Positions 5,906 to 6,439 of a DNA stretch of 6,439 bases are shown piece after piece. The stretch's first letter is position 1; each line of letters begins with the position of its first letter. The notes below the pieces were generated by a model. The model did no database searches. It saw only the letters and a program-made list of their open reading frames with translations, and was not told the origin of the DNA. Both the position numbers and the translations under genes were made by a program. The stretch is from Nitrospirales bacterium (GTDB lineage Bacteria > Nitrospirota > Nitrospiria > Nitrospirales > UBA8639): contig JAJDBO010000089.1 in the NCBI GenBank assembly GCA_029261305.1, positions 1 through 6,439 on the forward strand, written 5' to 3'.

Positions 5906-6439
5906 ATGACCTATACTGACGACCCATCTGGTGAGTTCACATCCCCGTCTTATCTCCGGGCCGATCAGGACTCTGCGTTCCTTTCACGAGATGAATTACG
6001 CGCGGTCCGCCTTCAACTCGAATGGTTCAAGCCGGAACTGATACAGCAGGACGAAGGCATTCATTCCACGATCGTGGTATTTGGCAGTGCCCGGGTGCCA
6101 GACCCTGAACAGGCCAAACTCACTCTTGAACGCACGACCCAGGCGTTGACGCATAACCCCGACAACTCTGACTTGCAGCGAGCTGTCACCATTGCCGACA
6201 ACCAATTGGCGTTATCTCATTATTATGCCGTGGCGAGAGATTTTAGCCGGCTGGTCTCCTCCACCTGCCAAGTCGATGGTCATTGTGAATACGTGGTTGT
6301 CACGGGAGGCGGACCGGGAATTATGGAAGCCGCCAATCGAGGTGCCCACGACGTTAGAGCGAAATCCATTGGATTGAATATTTCTCTTCCTCACGAGCAA
6401 CAACCGAATCCTTACATCAGTCCCTCTTTGACTTTTCAA
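5906..6439 (+). CDS. LOG-family Rossmann-fold nucleotide-binding protein, N-terminal part (3' truncated by window edge)
   Basis: An open frame runs from ATG 5906 to the right edge without a stop, giving 178 residues. TIVVFGSAR (55-63) is the first Rossmann strand and loop of the LOG/TIGR00730 family (lysine decarboxylase-like fold). [20 protein letters not shown] (128-147) is its second hallmark, and [18 protein letters not shown] (154-171) is the following conserved block. The PGGxGTxxE catalytic motif should lie beyond the window and cannot be checked. Many LOG proteins split nucleoside 5'-monophosphates into base and ribose phosphate. This one has about 54 extra residues before the Rossmann fold and an insert (about 65-125) before the GGGPG motif, as in the longer bacterial form, whose role is less certain. 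The start lies 6 bases after the stress protein stop with no clear ribosome site, suggesting translational coupling in one operon. Confidence 0.88.
   Translation, partial: MTYTDDPSGEFTSPSYLRADQDSAFLSRDELRAVRLQLEWFKPELIQQDEGIHSTIVVFGSARVPDPEQAKLTLERTTQALTHNPDNSDLQRAVTIADNQLALSHYYAVARDFSRLVSSTCQVDGHCEYVVVTGGGPGIMEAANRGAHDVRAKSIGLNISLPHEQQPNPYISPSLTFQ

Noticed and set aside
5996..6439. Open frames on the - strand and in another + frame over the LOG-family gene
   Set aside because: The + frame from ATG 5906 has strong LOG motifs ([14 protein letters not shown]); the others are shadows of it.
1..6439. Mobile elements, CRISPR arrays, tRNA/rRNA genes, toxin-antitoxin or defence genes
   Set aside because: No transposase or integrase motifs, regularly spaced direct repeats, or RNA gene signatures were seen; nearly all of the window is covered by recognisable housekeeping or regulatory genes.

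Overview
The window looks like an ordinary chromosomal stretch of a Gram-negative, non-enteric bacterium with middling base composition. It has an alternative-type F1F0 ATPase, sigma54 (RpoN) regulation and a soluble PAS histidine kinase. This mix would fit Nitrospirota or a deltaproteobacterial relative. That placement is an impression from gene content and protein style, not a measured assignment.

Layout: (1) Bases 1-1151 on the + strand hold the end of an F1 ATPase alpha subunit gene (atpA, 5' end outside the window) and the complete gamma subunit gene (atpG), 1 base apart. No beta or epsilon gene follows gamma, so the cluster ends in alpha-gamma. This is the order of the alternative 'N-ATPase' operons rather than the usual alpha-gamma-beta-epsilon. 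(2) Bases 1252-2136 (+) encode a cation diffusion facilitator metal transporter. (3) Bases 2138-4764 on the - strand carry a two-component pair. An NtrC-family sigma54-dependent response regulator is read first (4764-3400), and a soluble PAS-histidine kinase is read second (3340-2138). The kinase gene meets the transporter gene tail to tail with one base between the stops. (4) Bases 4765-5035 are a divergent, AT-rich control region. It holds two long dyad-symmetric sequences and, 63 bases before the next + strand start codon, a near-ideal sigma54 -24/-12 promoter pointing right. (5) Bases 5036-5899 (+) encode a tandem-domain universal stress protein, followed after 6 bases by a LOG-family nucleotide-binding protein gene that runs off the right edge.

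How the genes may work together: the best-supported hypothesis is a self-contained signalling circuit. The kinase senses a cytoplasmic cue through its PAS domain and phosphorylates the regulator. The regulator binds upstream dyads in the divergent region and opens the sigma54 promoter of the stress protein/LOG operon. The promoter and the protein families are visible in the sequence; the wiring is inference. The regulator's sigma54-contact loop reads GSFTDA instead of GAFTGA. I see no mobile element, CRISPR array, tRNA, rRNA or defence system here.
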